42,801 nt of DNA from Colivicinus sp963607765 (GCA_963607765.1 CAVDDT010000025.1:1-42801), one strand, 5' to 3'; shown: positions 7,103-15,370, counted from the stretch's first letter. Made by a program: numbers and translations. Notes: a model not told the origin generated them from the letters alone.

Positions 7103-8842
7103 ATGTATCGTACACATACTTGTGGACAATTAAGAAAAGAGGATGCTGGTAAAACAGTAGAACTTGCTGGATGGGTGGCTAAAAGAAGAAATCTTGGATC
7201 TATTGTTTTTATTGATTTAAGAGATAGATATGGGATTACGCAAATTACTTTTGATGAAGCACATGCTGATTTAATTAAAGATGTTCGTAATGAATATGTA
7301 TTGTGGGTAAAGGGTGAAGTTTCTCTTAAGGAAACTCCTAATCCGAAATTAGAGACAGGTGAAATTGAAGTTTTAGTAAAGGAAGTTAAAGTGTTGAATT
7401 CTTCTAAGACTACACCAATGATTATCGCTGATGAGACGGATGCTTTAGAAGATATTAGACTTAAATACCGTTATCTAGATTTAAGAAGACCGGTTCTTCA
7501 AAAGAATCTAATGATTAGAGATAAGGTTACCACTATTTTTAGAAAAGTTCTTCATGAACATGATTTTATCGAAGTTGAAACTCCAATTTTGTCTAAGTCT
7601 ACTCCAGAAGGGGCAAGAGACTACCTTGTTCCATCTCGTTTATATAATGGAAAGTTTTATGCTTTGCCTCAATCTCCACAAATATACAAACAATTATTAA
7701 TGATTTCAGGCATGGATAGATATTTCCAAATTGCTAGATGTTTTAGAGATGAAGATTTAAGAGCTGATAGACAACCTGAATTTACACAAATTGATATGGA
7801 AATGAGTTTTGCTAGTGAGGAAGACTTGTTTGAAATTGTTGAAGCTTGCATGCATGATGTGTTTAAAGAATTAAAGGGAGTAGAACTTGGTGCTTTCCCT
7901 AGAATTAAATATGTTGATGCAATGGAAAAATATGGTAGTGATAAGCCTGATTTAAGATTTGATATGTTGCAACACAATGTGACTGAAATATTTAAAAATA
8001 GTGCTTTTTCTGTATTTAAAAACTGTGTTGATGAAAATGGCTCTATTAAAGCTATTCAAGTTAAAAACCATAGTTTCTCTAGAAAAGAAATGGACAAATT
8101 CTCTGAATTTGTGAAGATTTATAAAGCTAAAGGTGTAGCTAATCTTAAGATTGAAAATGGTGATTTTTCAGGTAGTGTAGCTAAATTCTTAAGTGATGAA
8201 GAAAAGACTGCTTTAAGAAAAGAATTTGTTCTTGAAGAAAACGATACATTGTTGTTTGTTGCTGATAAAAAGTCGGTTGCTGATGTTGCCCTTGGAGCTT
8301 TAAGAGTAAAACTAGGCAAAGAGCTTGGCTTAATTGATGAAAATAAATTTGAATTTGCTTGGATCACTGAATTTCCAATGTATGAATGGTCTGATGAAAG
8401 ACAAAGATACGAGGCTGCATCAAATCCATTCTCTTCACCACGTGATGAAGATATTGACAAGCTTGAAACAGATAAAGGAAATTGTTTCTCTAGAGCTTAT
8501 GACCTTGTCTTAAATGGATATGAATTATCTAGTGGTGCTATTAGAATTCATGATCAAGATGTTCAAGCTAAAGTCTTTGCTGCACTTGGCTTAAGCAAAC
8601 AACAAGCTAAAGAAAGATTTGGCTTCTTCTTAGATGCGTTTGATTATGGCATGCCACCAGAGTGTGGATGCGGTATCGGCCTTGAAAGACTTATTATGAT
8701 TTTATGTGGAACTGACAATATTAAGGATGTTGTAGCTTTCCCTAAAACTGCTACTGCATATGATTTAATGGCTGATGCTCCAGGAGGAGTTGACCAAGAT
8801 CAATTAGATGCTCTTGATTTAATAATTAAGGAGAAGAAGTAG
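7103..8842 (+). CDS. aspS: Aspartyl-tRNA synthetase
   Basis: 579 residues, bacterial type, with an N-terminal OB-fold anticodon domain (GWVAKRRNLGSIVFIDLRDR), a catalytic core and the bacterial GAD insertion. Recognised motifs: KYRYLDLRRP, PEGARDYLVPSR, ALPQSPQIYKQLLM, and motif 2 with FRDEDLRADRQPEFTQIDME. Motif 3 is unusual: it reads MPPECGCGIGLERL, where most bacterial AspRS have PPHGG (or PPHAG) followed by a GLDRL-type core. The catalytic Arg is kept, but the usual His and Gly are Glu and Cys. It starts directly after the hisS stop (no gap) and shares its T-box. Whether it also charges tRNA-Asn cannot be judged here. Confidence 0.96.
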   Translation: MYRTHTCGQLRKEDAGKTVELAGWVAKRRNLGSIVFIDLRDRYGITQITFDEAHADLIKDVRNEYVLWVKGEVSLKETPNPKLETGEIEVLVKEVKVLNSSKTTPMIIADETDALEDIRLKYRYLDLRRPVLQKNLMIRDKVTTIFRKVLHEHDFIEVETPILSKSTPEGARDYLVPSRLYNGKFYALPQSPQIYKQLLMISGMDRYFQIARCFRDEDLRADRQPEFTQIDMEMSFASEEDLFEIVEACMHDVFKELKGVELGAFPRIKYVDAMEKYGSDKPDLRFDMLQHNVTEIFKNSAFSVFKNCVDENGSIKAIQVKNHSFSRKEMDKFSEFVKIYKAKGVANLKIENGDFSGSVAKFLSDEEKTALRKEFVLEENDTLLFVADKKSVADVALGALRVKLGKELGLIDENKFEFAWITEFPMYEWSDERQRYEAASNPFSSPRDEDIDKLETDKGNCFSRAYDLVLNGYELSSGAIRIHDQDVQAKVFAALGLSKQQAKERFGFFLDAFDYGMPPECGCGIGLERLIMILCGTDNIKDVVAFPKTATAYDLMADAPGGVDQDQLDALDLIIKEKK

Positions 8843-8864
8843 AAGGCATTATATATGCCTTTTA
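8843..8864 (+). terminator. Terminator of hisS-aspS
   Basis: AAGGCAT (8843-8849) pairs with ATGCCTT (8855-8861) across a 5-nt loop, followed by a short T-run, right after the aspS stop codon. Confidence 0.7.
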
Positions 8865-8870
8865 TAAATA

Positions 8871-8899
8871 AGTTACTATAGACAATGTCTATAGTAACT
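8871..8899. repeat. 13-bp perfect inverted repeat without U-tract
   Basis: AGTTACTATAGAC (8871-8883) and GTCTATAGTAACT (8887-8899) are perfect complements with a 3-nt AAT spacer. No T-run follows on either strand, and a terminator already precedes it, so an operator or structured mRNA element is more likely than a terminator. It lies 15 nt before the promoter of the FAD oxidoreductase gene. Confidence 0.6.
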
Positions 8900-8914
8900 A
8901 TGAATCAATGTTAT

Positions 8915-8943
8915 TTGTCTTTTTGTAAGTGTTTTCATAATAT
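8915..8943 (+). promoter_or_regulatory. Candidate promoter of the oxidoreductase-permease operon
   Basis: TTGTCT (8915-8920), 17-nt spacer, TAATAT (8938-8943). The ATG at 8980 has the Shine-Dalgarno AAGGAGAG just before it. Confidence 0.5.
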
Positions 8944-8979
8944 TTAATTATAAAATTCACATGTAAATAAGGAGAGAAT

Positions 8980-10230
8980 ATGGAAAGAAAACTTACTTAT
9001 GATGTAGTTGTTGTTGGAGGCGGTGCTTCAGGCCTTGCTGCTGCAGTTGGTGCTAGCGATGCGGGCAAAAAAGTGTTGCTTGTTGAAAGAAATCCATATC
9101 TAGGTGGCCAAGCTACTAATTCTCTTGTTCCTGCTTTTTGTGGTTTTTGCACAAGTGGTGAAAAAACTGATCAAGTAATAAAAGGCGTTGGGCAAGAAGT
9201 ACTAGATCGTATGCACAAGATTGGCTATTTTGATGATTTCAAGGTAACTCCTAGTACAGGCAATCGTACAGTTCCTCAAGATCCTGAAATCACAAAAATG
9301 ATTTTTGAAGAAATGTTGATTGACCACAAAGTTGATTTTATTTTACTTTGTGCTTTGACAAATGCTACTGCTGTTGATGGCGAAATTAAGTCAATTGAGT
9401 GTACAGATGACGAAGGCAAAATAATAGTTGAAGCTAAGTCATTTGTTGATGCTAGTGGCGATGCTAATCTTGCTTATCTAGCTGGAGCTAATGTAGAATT
9501 TCACCATGAACAAAAAGGTTCTATGATGTTTAGAATGGGTGGCATTAAAGATTCTAGCTTGCTTAGTGCTGAAAACATGGAAAATGCCATCAATGCCGCT
9601 ATAGCTGATGGTGTTACTGGTTTTACTGCTAAAAAGGGTATAGCTATTAACGTTCCTCATACCAACGATTATTTAATCAATATGATTGGCTTAGATTTTG
9701 AAAATCTAGATGCTCGAACTTTGACTCAAAGAGAAATTGAGGGTAGAAAACAAGCTAGACTTTATGCCGATACTTTTAAAAAGTACATTAAAGGCATGGA
9801 AGATGCTAATCTAATTCAAACTGGTCCTAAGGCTGGTCTTAGAGAATCTAGAAGAGTTGTAGGCGAATATACATTAACTAAGGATGATGTAAAAACTTCT
9901 AAGAAAAATGAAACAAGCATTGGCCGTGGTGGCTGGGGTGCTGAACTTCATAAGCTTGAGGATAATGGTGAAGCATCTTTCGCGGTTGAAAGAAATGATA
10001 AATATTTTGACATTCCACTTGGCACTCTAAAGGCTAAGGGAATGAAAAATTTATGGTGTGCTGGAAGAATTATTTCATCTGATTTAGTTGCTAGCGCATC
10101 AATTAGAGTAATGGGCACAGGCTTTGCTTCCGGACATGGAGCTGGTGTTGCTGCCGCATTATCAATCGAAAAAGAACCTGACGTAAAGGAAATTCAAAAT
10201 GAATTAAGACGTCAAGGTGCATTAATTTAG
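8980..10230 (+). CDS. FAD-dependent oxidoreductase (FAD_oxidored family)
   Basis: 416 residues. The N-terminal FAD-binding Rossmann motif is VVVVGGGASGLAAAVGASDAG (9-29), with the acidic ribose-binding VLLVERN strand after it. LGGQATNSLVPAF and the C-terminal CAGRIISSDLVASASIRVMG block are typical of the FAD_oxidored family (PF12831), whose members are mostly of unknown substrate. A CxxC pair, C54-G-F-C57, lies close to the flavin-binding part and could be redox active. No signal peptide or membrane segment is seen, so it is cytosolic. The downstream anion permease is probably co-transcribed (48-nt gap), suggesting that the enzyme acts on the imported organic anion, possibly as a reductase. 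The substrate is unknown. Confidence 0.85.
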   Translation: MERKLTYDVVVVGGGASGLAAAVGASDAGKKVLLVERNPYLGGQATNSLVPAFCGFCTSGEKTDQVIKGVGQEVLDRMHKIGYFDDFKVTPSTGNRTVPQDPEITKMIFEEMLIDHKVDFILLCALTNATAVDGEIKSIECTDDEGKIIVEAKSFVDASGDANLAYLAGANVEFHHEQKGSMMFRMGGIKDSSLLSAENMENAINAAIADGVTGFTAKKGIAINVPHTNDYLINMIGLDFENLDARTLTQREIEGRKQARLYADTFKKYIKGMEDANLIQTGPKAGLRESRRVVGEYTLTKDDVKTSKKNETSIGRGGWGAELHKLEDNGEASFAVERNDKYFDIPLGTLKAKGMKNLWCAGRIISSDLVASASIRVMGTGFASGHGAGVAAALSIEKEPDVKEIQNELRRQGALI

Positions 10231-10278
10231 TATCTACAGTTAATCTGTTTGATATACAAAAATAAAGAAGGGGGATTT

Positions 10279-11766
10279 ATGAGCGAAAAGGTCGCAAAAA
10301 AATCACATAAGAGAGAGATATCTCTTATTCTTGCTGCAGTAGTTCTTGCAGTATTCTATTTCCTACCAGATTCTAGCGCAAATGGCGGACTTAGCCATGA
10401 AGCATTCTGGGCAGTTGGCATTTTCTTTTCTTCACTAATCATGTGGATTGGTGTATCAATTGACTGGCCAAGTTTAATTTCAATGTTTTTGATCGGACTA
10501 CTTCCAACTTATGGATTTAGTAAAATGCTACAAGGATCACTTGGTAACTCAACAATTGCATTCTTGTTATTTACTTTCATGTTAGTTTATCCATTATCTC
10601 AAACTAACTTTGTAAGAAGAGTAACAGTTGCCTTTATCACAAATCCAATTGCTAAAAAAGGTCCTTGGTTCTTCGTAAGCTTCTTGTTTGCTGCATTAAC
10701 ATTAATTGGTTGCTTTATTTCACCATCAGTATTATTCGTAGCATTCATGCCTTTCCTTGAAGATATTTACAAATTATTAGATATCAAAAAGGGTGGTAAA
10801 ACCGGAAACATGTTAATGATGGGAACAGCATTCTGTATCTCATTATCTTCAGGTATGACTCCTATTGGACATGTATGGCCAACTCTTGCAATGGGCTATT
10901 ATGCTAGTGCATTTGAATCATCAATTAGTGCTTTCCAATATATGGCATTTGGTGTTCCAACAGGTATCATTCTTGTAATTGCTTTAATTCTAGTTTTCAA
11001 GTTTATCTATAGACCAGATGATATTAATGATATTGATCCTAATAAGGCTGAAGCTTTAAAAGGAACTTTCCCTAAAGCTGATTTAAGAGAAAAACTAATC
11101 GTTGGTATCATGGTTCTAGTTGTAGTTTTATGGATTTCTCCATCTCTTGTAAAGAATGTACTTCCTGAATACTACACATTAATCAATGGTATGACAACTG
11201 CTATGCCACCTCTACTTGGCTGTATCTTAATGTTCATTATCACAATTGATGGCAAACCTTTATTAAACTTCAAAGAAGCTACAACAAAAGGTGTTTTATG
11301 GGGTTCAGTATTCATGACAGCTGCTGCAACAATTGTTGGTGCTACATTAACTAACTCAGACTTAGGTATTTCTGCTTGGTTATCTACAGTAATGGAACCT
11401 ATTGCTAATCACTTATCAAGCGGATTACTAATTCTATTCTTTGTTGCTTGGGCAGTTATTGAAACAAACTTCTCTAGTAATATCGTAACTACAACAGTAG
11501 TATCATCTATTATGATTGCTGTATTGTCAGCTTTACCAGAAGGTACAATTTGCATTCCTGCTGCTGTATGCTTAGTTGGTTTTGCTGCTGGTATCTGTAA
11601 TATGACACCCGCTGGTCAATCAACAGTTAATACGGTTGCAATCGGATCTGGCTGGACTGATTCAAAATCAATGTTTATTTGGGGCGGCGTATTCGCTTTA
11701 CTTGCAATACTTGCTCTAACATTTATTGGCTACAACATTGGTGCTGTAGTAATGGCAGCTATCTAA
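10279..11766 (+). CDS. DASS/SLC13-type anion (organic acid) permease
   Basis: 495 residues from the ATG at 10279, chosen because AAGGGGGA lies 4-10 nt upstream; 30 nt further upstream lies a weaker in-frame alternative. About 12 hydrophobic segments. The two DASS-type substrate loops are recognisable as SLSSGMTPIGHV and ETNFSSNIVTTT, which correspond to the SNT-like Na+/dicarboxylate-binding repeats, and the C-terminal half adds NMTPAGQSTVNTVAIGSG. The family imports dicarboxylates, citrate, sulfate or related anions with Na+, or exchanges them. The upstream oxidoreductase suggests an organic acid that is reduced or oxidised inside the cell. A 28-bp perfect palindrome follows the stop. Confidence 0.88.
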   Translation: MSEKVAKKSHKREISLILAAVVLAVFYFLPDSSANGGLSHEAFWAVGIFFSSLIMWIGVSIDWPSLISMFLIGLLPTYGFSKMLQGSLGNSTIAFLLFTFMLVYPLSQTNFVRRVTVAFITNPIAKKGPWFFVSFLFAALTLIGCFISPSVLFVAFMPFLEDIYKLLDIKKGGKTGNMLMMGTAFCISLSSGMTPIGHVWPTLAMGYYASAFESSISAFQYMAFGVPTGIILVIALILVFKFIYRPDDINDIDPNKAEALKGTFPKADLREKLIVGIMVLVVVLWISPSLVKNVLPEYYTLINGMTTAMPPLLGCILMFIITIDGKPLLNFKEATTKGVLWGSVFMTAAATIVGATLTNSDLGISAWLSTVMEPIANHLSSGLLILFFVAWAVIETNFSSNIVTTTVVSSIMIAVLSALPEGTICIPAAVCLVGFAAGICNMTPAGQSTVNTVAIGSGWTDSKSMFIWGGVFALLAILALTFIGYNIGAVVMAAI

Positions 11767-11777
11767 AATATTTAACA

Positions 11778-11805
11778 ATAAGTGGACAGTTAACTGTCCA
11801 CTTAT
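11778..11805. repeat. 28-bp perfect palindrome between the anion permease and the YczE-like gene
   Basis: ATAAGTGGACAGTT (11778-11791) is directly followed by its exact complement AACTGTCCACTTAT (11792-11805). No T-run follows. It could be a 3'-end-stabilising or attenuating hairpin, or a dimeric-protein binding site in front of the next gene. Confidence 0.65.
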
Positions 11806-11820
11806 AATAAAAGGGGTTAT

Positions 11821-12501
11821 ATGAAAAAAACAGTTTCTAAAGAAATTACATTTATTCTCGCAATGATAATCGATGCATTTGCAGTTGATTTATTGACTCA
11901 AGCAAATCTTGGAATATCGACACTAACATCCCTATCTTATGTGCTCTCTAAGATTATTCCAAACACAACACTTGGTACAGTGAATACAATTGTTCAAACT
12001 TCATTGCTTATTTTGCTTATTATTATTACAAAAAAGCCAAGTCCATATTATTTGTTATCTTTTGTAGTAGGCGCAATATTTGGAATTGCATTGGATTTAT
12101 TTGATCCACTTATTTCTTCTTTTCCAAATACTTCAATTATTACATCATTTATTTATTTTATAATTGGCTGGATTTTAATGAGCTTTGCGGTTGCACTATT
12201 TGTGTTATCAGAAATGCCAAATATGCCATTTGATGCTTTTACTAAAGATTTAAGTAAGGCAAAAAATATTGAATTTAAAACTGTTAAAACATCATTAGAT
12301 TTAATATTTGTTGTATTGTCATTGATATTCTCACTCATCTTTTTAAAGAAGATTGTGGGCATTGGCATTGGAACGCTTATTATGGCGTTATTCACTGGCA
12401 CAATTGAGGGAAAAATGCTAACAGCAATTAGAAACAAATTTGAATTTAAAACCTTTACTAAAGTTGGCGCTCTATTTGAAAGTATTAAAGCAGTTAAATA
12501 G
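11821..12501 (+). CDS. YczE/YyaS/YitT-type multi-pass membrane protein
   Basis: 226 residues with about five or six hydrophobic segments. The N-terminal block (DAFAVDLLTQANLGISTLTSLSYVLS) and the later EMPNMPFDAFTKDLSK motif are typical of the YczE/YyaS (DUF6198) group of integral membrane proteins, whose function is not known; some sit next to transport genes. AAAGGGG precedes the ATG. It follows the anion permease after a palindrome and may be a partly uncoupled third gene of that operon. Its last 8 nt overlap the end of the convergent LysR gene. Confidence 0.75.
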   Translation: MKKTVSKEITFILAMIIDAFAVDLLTQANLGISTLTSLSYVLSKIIPNTTLGTVNTIVQTSLLILLIIITKKPSPYYLLSFVVGAIFGIALDLFDPLISSFPNTSIITSFIYFIIGWILMSFAVALFVLSEMPNMPFDAFTKDLSKAKNIEFKTVKTSLDLIFVVLSLIFSLIFLKKIVGIGIGTLIMALFTGTIEGKMLTAIRNKFEFKTFTKVGALFESIKAVK

Positions 12502-13369
12502 AGTAAACGTCATTTACTAATTTGATAATATTTGGATTATTATTATCACTATTAACTATACAAGCAAGAGAATATTCATGTTCTTCTTGCTTTTTATATT
12601 TTCTAAATACGACACCATTATATTCATCGTTAATTCTATTTTCAGACAATCCAACGATACTTAAGCCTACTTTTCCTCTTACCAGCTCACATGCTGTATC
12701 AAAAGAAGAACAATTGCAGGCGATGTCGCATTCTTTTTGAACTTCTGGATTAATGTCTTTATATAAAATAGATTCTTCTGTCATCATGACTATTGAATAG
12801 TTTTTTAACATTGAAATATCTATTTCTTTATATTTGCTTAATGGGTGGTTAATTGGCATTGCTATAACCGGAAATACTTTAGCTATTCTTTTTATGCATT
12901 TAATATCTTGAACATCTTCACTTTCATCAAATAAAGTAATGCCTAAATCAATTTTATGGTTTAATAGATTTTTTCTAATGATAACTGATCCATCAGTGGA
13001 AAGTGAAAAATGGAGTTCTTGATGTTCGTCTATGTATTTTTTTAATGGATCTAAAAAGCCAAAGAAATTTAAGCCAAAGAAAACTGAAACGTTGATATTT
13101 TTTTTGCTATGTGAATATTTTTTCATTTCATTTAAAAGATTATAAGATTCGTTATTTATTTTTTTGGCATACGAGACAAAAACCTCACAAGCTTTCGTGG
13201 GCTTTACTTCTTTAGAATTACGTATAAACAAAACTACTCCAAGTTCTTCCTCTAAAGCTTTAATTTGCTTAGAAAGGGTAGGCTGAGTGATATATAAGTT
13301 TTCACTTGCCCTTAAATAATTTCTTGTTTTTGATAATTCAACTACATATTCAAGTTGTCTCAAATTCAT
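12494..13369 (-). CDS. LysR-family transcriptional regulator
   Basis: 291 residues from the ATG at 13369, the normal LTTR length. An upstream in-frame start at 13585 would add 72 residues without family support. The N-terminal winged HTH is MNLRQLEYVVELSKTRNYL, followed by ASENLYITQPTLSKQIKALE and LGVVLFIRN. The C-terminal ~200 residues form the two-lobed ligand-binding domain. LTTRs usually control neighbouring or divergent genes and respond to small metabolites, so the oxidoreductase-permease genes or the divergent ferredoxin are candidate targets. AAGG precedes the ATG, but a TATAAT also lies 6 nt upstream (minus strand, 13376-13381), so the transcript may have almost no leader. Confidence 0.92.
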   Translation of the reverse strand: MNLRQLEYVVELSKTRNYLRASENLYITQPTLSKQIKALEEELGVVLFIRNSKEVKPTKACEVFVSYAKKINNESYNLLNEMKKYSHSKKNINVSVFFGLNFFGFLDPLKKYIDEHQELHFSLSTDGSVIIRKNLLNHKIDLGITLFDESEDVQDIKCIKRIAKVFPVIAMPINHPLSKYKEIDISMLKNYSIVMMTEESILYKDINPEVQKECDIACNCSSFDTACELVRGKVGLSIVGLSENRINDEYNGVVFRKYKKQEEHEYSLACIVNSDNNNPNIIKLVNDVYSI

Positions 13370-13600
13370 AACCTTATTATATATTTTTTTAATTTGAGTT
13401 GGATTTTTGTTTTGTTTTCGCAATAGCAATTTTAAGAAGTGATGCAAAAAAAATGCCGTATAATCTTTTAAAACATATAAAAATATGTTTGCGAATTTAT
13501 AATTGTTTTTTAAACCTTTTTTGGTGATTTTGAGGCCATTGTTTAAAAAGCTTTTAAAGTTTATAATAATGATACAAGAAGACAAGAAGGAGGAATTAAA
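13370..13600 (+). promoter_or_regulatory. LysR/ferredoxin divergent control region with promoter and inverted repeats
   Basis: The ferredoxin promoter is TTGTTT (13539-13544), 17-nt spacer, TATAAT (13562-13567); AGAAGGAGG ends 8 nt before its ATG. AAACATAT (13471-13478) and ATATGTTT (13483-13490) form a perfect inverted repeat with a 4-nt spacer, a good size for a LysR-type site, though it lies rather far from the ferredoxin promoter. TTTTTAAAC (13507-13515) and GTTTAAAAA (13541-13549) form another repeat whose right arm covers the promoter spacer. No gene is seen in this stretch. Confidence 0.5.
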
Positions 13601-13774
13601 ATGCCAGCTAAGGTTGATGTTGATACTTGCGTAGGTTGTGGTGCATGCACAGAAGTATGTCCTACAGGTTCATTAAGTATTAATGATGAAGGCAAATGTG
13701 TAGTAAGCGAAGATACATGCGTAGATTGTGGCGCATGTTGCGGAACTTGCCCTACAGGTGCTATTTCTCAATAA
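13601..13774 (+). CDS. 2[4Fe-4S] ferredoxin
   Basis: 57 residues. Two CxxCxxCxxxCP motifs, CVGCGACTEVCP and CVDCGACCGTCP, bind two [4Fe-4S] clusters; the linker contains a short acidic stretch. This is the classical clostridial-type low-potential electron carrier of the cytosol, supplying enzymes such as pyruvate:ferredoxin oxidoreductase or hydrogenase. An extra Cys sits inside the second motif (GACCGTC). It has its own consensus promoter and a strong terminator right after, so it is a single-gene transcript, probably well expressed. It suggests an anaerobic or fermentative organism. Confidence 0.97.
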   Translation: MPAKVDVDTCVGCGACTEVCPTGSLSINDEGKCVVSEDTCVDCGACCGTCPTGAISQ

Positions 13775-13781
13775 TTAAATA

Positions 13782-13807
13782 AAAACCAAGTATATCTTGG
13801 TTTTTTT
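13782..13807 (+). terminator. Terminator of the ferredoxin gene
   Basis: AAAACCAAG pairs with CTTGGTTTT around a TATAT loop, continuing into a run of seven T. Confidence 0.88.
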
Positions 13808-13825
13808 ATGCGCATTTTATAGAAT
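13797..13825 (+). promoter_or_regulatory. Candidate miaB promoter placed for a leaderless start
   Basis: TTGGTT (13797-13802), 17-nt spacer, TAGAAT (13820-13825). The -10 ends 7 nt before the miaB ATG, and no Shine-Dalgarno is visible. The -35 overlaps the ferredoxin terminator. Confidence 0.45.
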
Positions 13826-13832
13826 ATATATT

Positions 13833-15278
13833 ATGAAAAAAGATTACATCCTTCCAGATATAAAGGAAGCAAGAAGAAGAAATAATACTGAAAGTATTGA
13901 AAGAGTGAACTTTGATATTGAAGATCGCTTTGAGAATTTGGGACAAGATAAGAAATATTTAATTAAAACGCATGGCTGCCAAGCTAATTTTAGAGATTCT
14001 GAGACTATTGCTGGCCTTCTTGATTCACTTGGCTATACCGCTTGTGAAAATGAAGATGAAGCTGATTTAATTTTAATCAATACTTGCGCTGTTAGAGAAG
14101 GTGCTGAAGATAAAGTATTTGGCGAAGTTGGCGCTTTAAAAAGACTTAAGAGCGAAAAGCCTTCTTTGTTGATAGGCATTTGTGGCTGCATGGCACAAGA
14201 AGAGAAAACCGTTAATACTTTACTTGAAAAGTATCATCAAGTAGATATTATTTTTGGTACTCACAACATCACTTCTTTGCCTAAGATGCTTTATGATATT
14301 TATCAAAGTAAGAAGAAAAAAGCTATAGAAGTATATTCTAAGCAAGGCGAAGTGGTCGAGAATGTTCCTGTTACACGTCTTTCTAGTCATAAAGCGTATG
14401 TAAATATTATGTATGGCTGTGATAAGTTTTGCACTTATTGCATTGTTCCTTATACAAGAGGAAAAGAAAGAAGTAGACTTTTAGAAGATGTTGTAAAAGA
14501 GGTGCAAGAACTTGTAGATAGTGGCTATAAGGAAGTATGCTTACTTGGGCAAAATGTTAATGCGTATGGTAAAGACTTAAAGCTTGACTATGGTTTTGGC
14601 GATTTGTTAAATGCTGTAGCTAAAACTGGTATCAAGAGGATAAGATTTGTCACAAGTCACCCTTGGGACTTTAACGATGCGATGATTGATGCTATTGCGA
14701 ATAATCCAAATGTTTGCCCATATATTCATTTACCTGTTCAAAGTGGTAGTGATGCTATCTTAAAGAAAATGAATAGAAGATATACTATAGAAGAATATAA
14801 AGCTTTATTTGATAAGCTAAAAAATAGACTTCCTAATTTTGCGTTTACTACTGATATAATTGTTGGCTTCCCAAATGAATCTGATGAAGATTTTAAGGGA
14901 ACTCTTGATATTGTTGATTATTGTAAATATGATAATGCTTATACTTTTATTTATTCAAAGAGAAGTGGCACTCCAGCAGCTAATATGGAAGATGTTATCA
15001 CAAGAGATGTTAAGGAAGCTAGATTGCAAGAACTGAATAAGAAGGTAGCTTATTATGCTAATTTAAGTAATCAAAAATTTAAAGATAAAGTTGTAGAAGT
15101 TTTGGTTGATGGAAAATCGAAGAAAAACGACGAAGTTTATTCAGGCTATACTTTAGAAAATAAACTTGTTAACTTTAAGGGCGATGGCATTAAGATAGGT
15201 GATTTAGTTAATGTTAAAATCACTGAATGTATGAGTTTTTCTCTTAATGGAGAGCTTGTAGACAAAGTTAGTGATTAG
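13833..15278 (+). CDS. miaB: tRNA-2-methylthio-N6-dimethylallyladenosine synthase (MiaB)
   Basis: 481 residues from the ATG at 13833; an upstream TTG frame would run through a terminator. This radical-SAM enzyme adds a methylthio group to i6A37 of tRNAs that read UNN codons. The N-terminal UPF0004 domain carries three cluster Cys (THGCQANF, NTCAVREG, CGCMAQ). The radical-SAM motif is YGCDKFCTYCIVPYTRGKERSR in two parts (CDKFCTYC binds the cluster, TRGKERSR follows). A C-terminal TRAM RNA-binding domain is present. The RGKERSR form and the overall length fit MiaB better than MtaB or RimO. No Shine-Dalgarno is seen. Confidence 0.95.
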   Translation: MKKDYILPDIKEARRRNNTESIERVNFDIEDRFENLGQDKKYLIKTHGCQANFRDSETIAGLLDSLGYTACENEDEADLILINTCAVREGAEDKVFGEVGALKRLKSEKPSLLIGICGCMAQEEKTVNTLLEKYHQVDIIFGTHNITSLPKMLYDIYQSKKKKAIEVYSKQGEVVENVPVTRLSSHKAYVNIMYGCDKFCTYCIVPYTRGKERSRLLEDVVKEVQELVDSGYKEVCLLGQNVNAYGKDLKLDYGFGDLLNAVAKTGIKRIRFVTSHPWDFNDAMIDAIANNPNVCPYIHLPVQSGSDAILKKMNRRYTIEEYKALFDKLKNRLPNFAFTTDIIVGFPNESDEDFKGTLDIVDYCKYDNAYTFIYSKRSGTPAANMEDVITRDVKEARLQELNKKVAYYANLSNQKFKDKVVEVLVDGKSKKNDEVYSGYTLENKLVNFKGDGIKIGDLVNVKITECMSFSLNGELVDKVSD

Positions 15279-15301
15279 AATAAAAATTCCCAAACGTTTT
15301 T

Positions 15302-15341
15302 AGCCTTTTTATTGAATTAGAAAGGCTTTTTATTTTATAAT
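15302..15341 (+). terminator. miaB terminator overlapping the promoter of the RNase J-like gene
   Basis: AGCCTTT (15302-15308) pairs with AAAGGCT (15321-15327) across a 12-nt loop, followed by a T-rich run to about 15336. Within the same bases lies a promoter for the next operon: TTGAAT (15313-15318), 17-nt spacer, TATAAT (15336-15341). The -35 lies in the terminator loop, so the two transcripts abut. Confidence 0.75.
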
Positions 15342-15370
15342 GTGAACATGAGTTTATGGAGGATATCATA

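Noticed and set aside
13370..13585. 72-residue N-terminal extension of the LysR protein
   Set aside because: LysR proteins begin at MxxRQLxY; the extension covers the divergent ferredoxin promoter and has no RBS.
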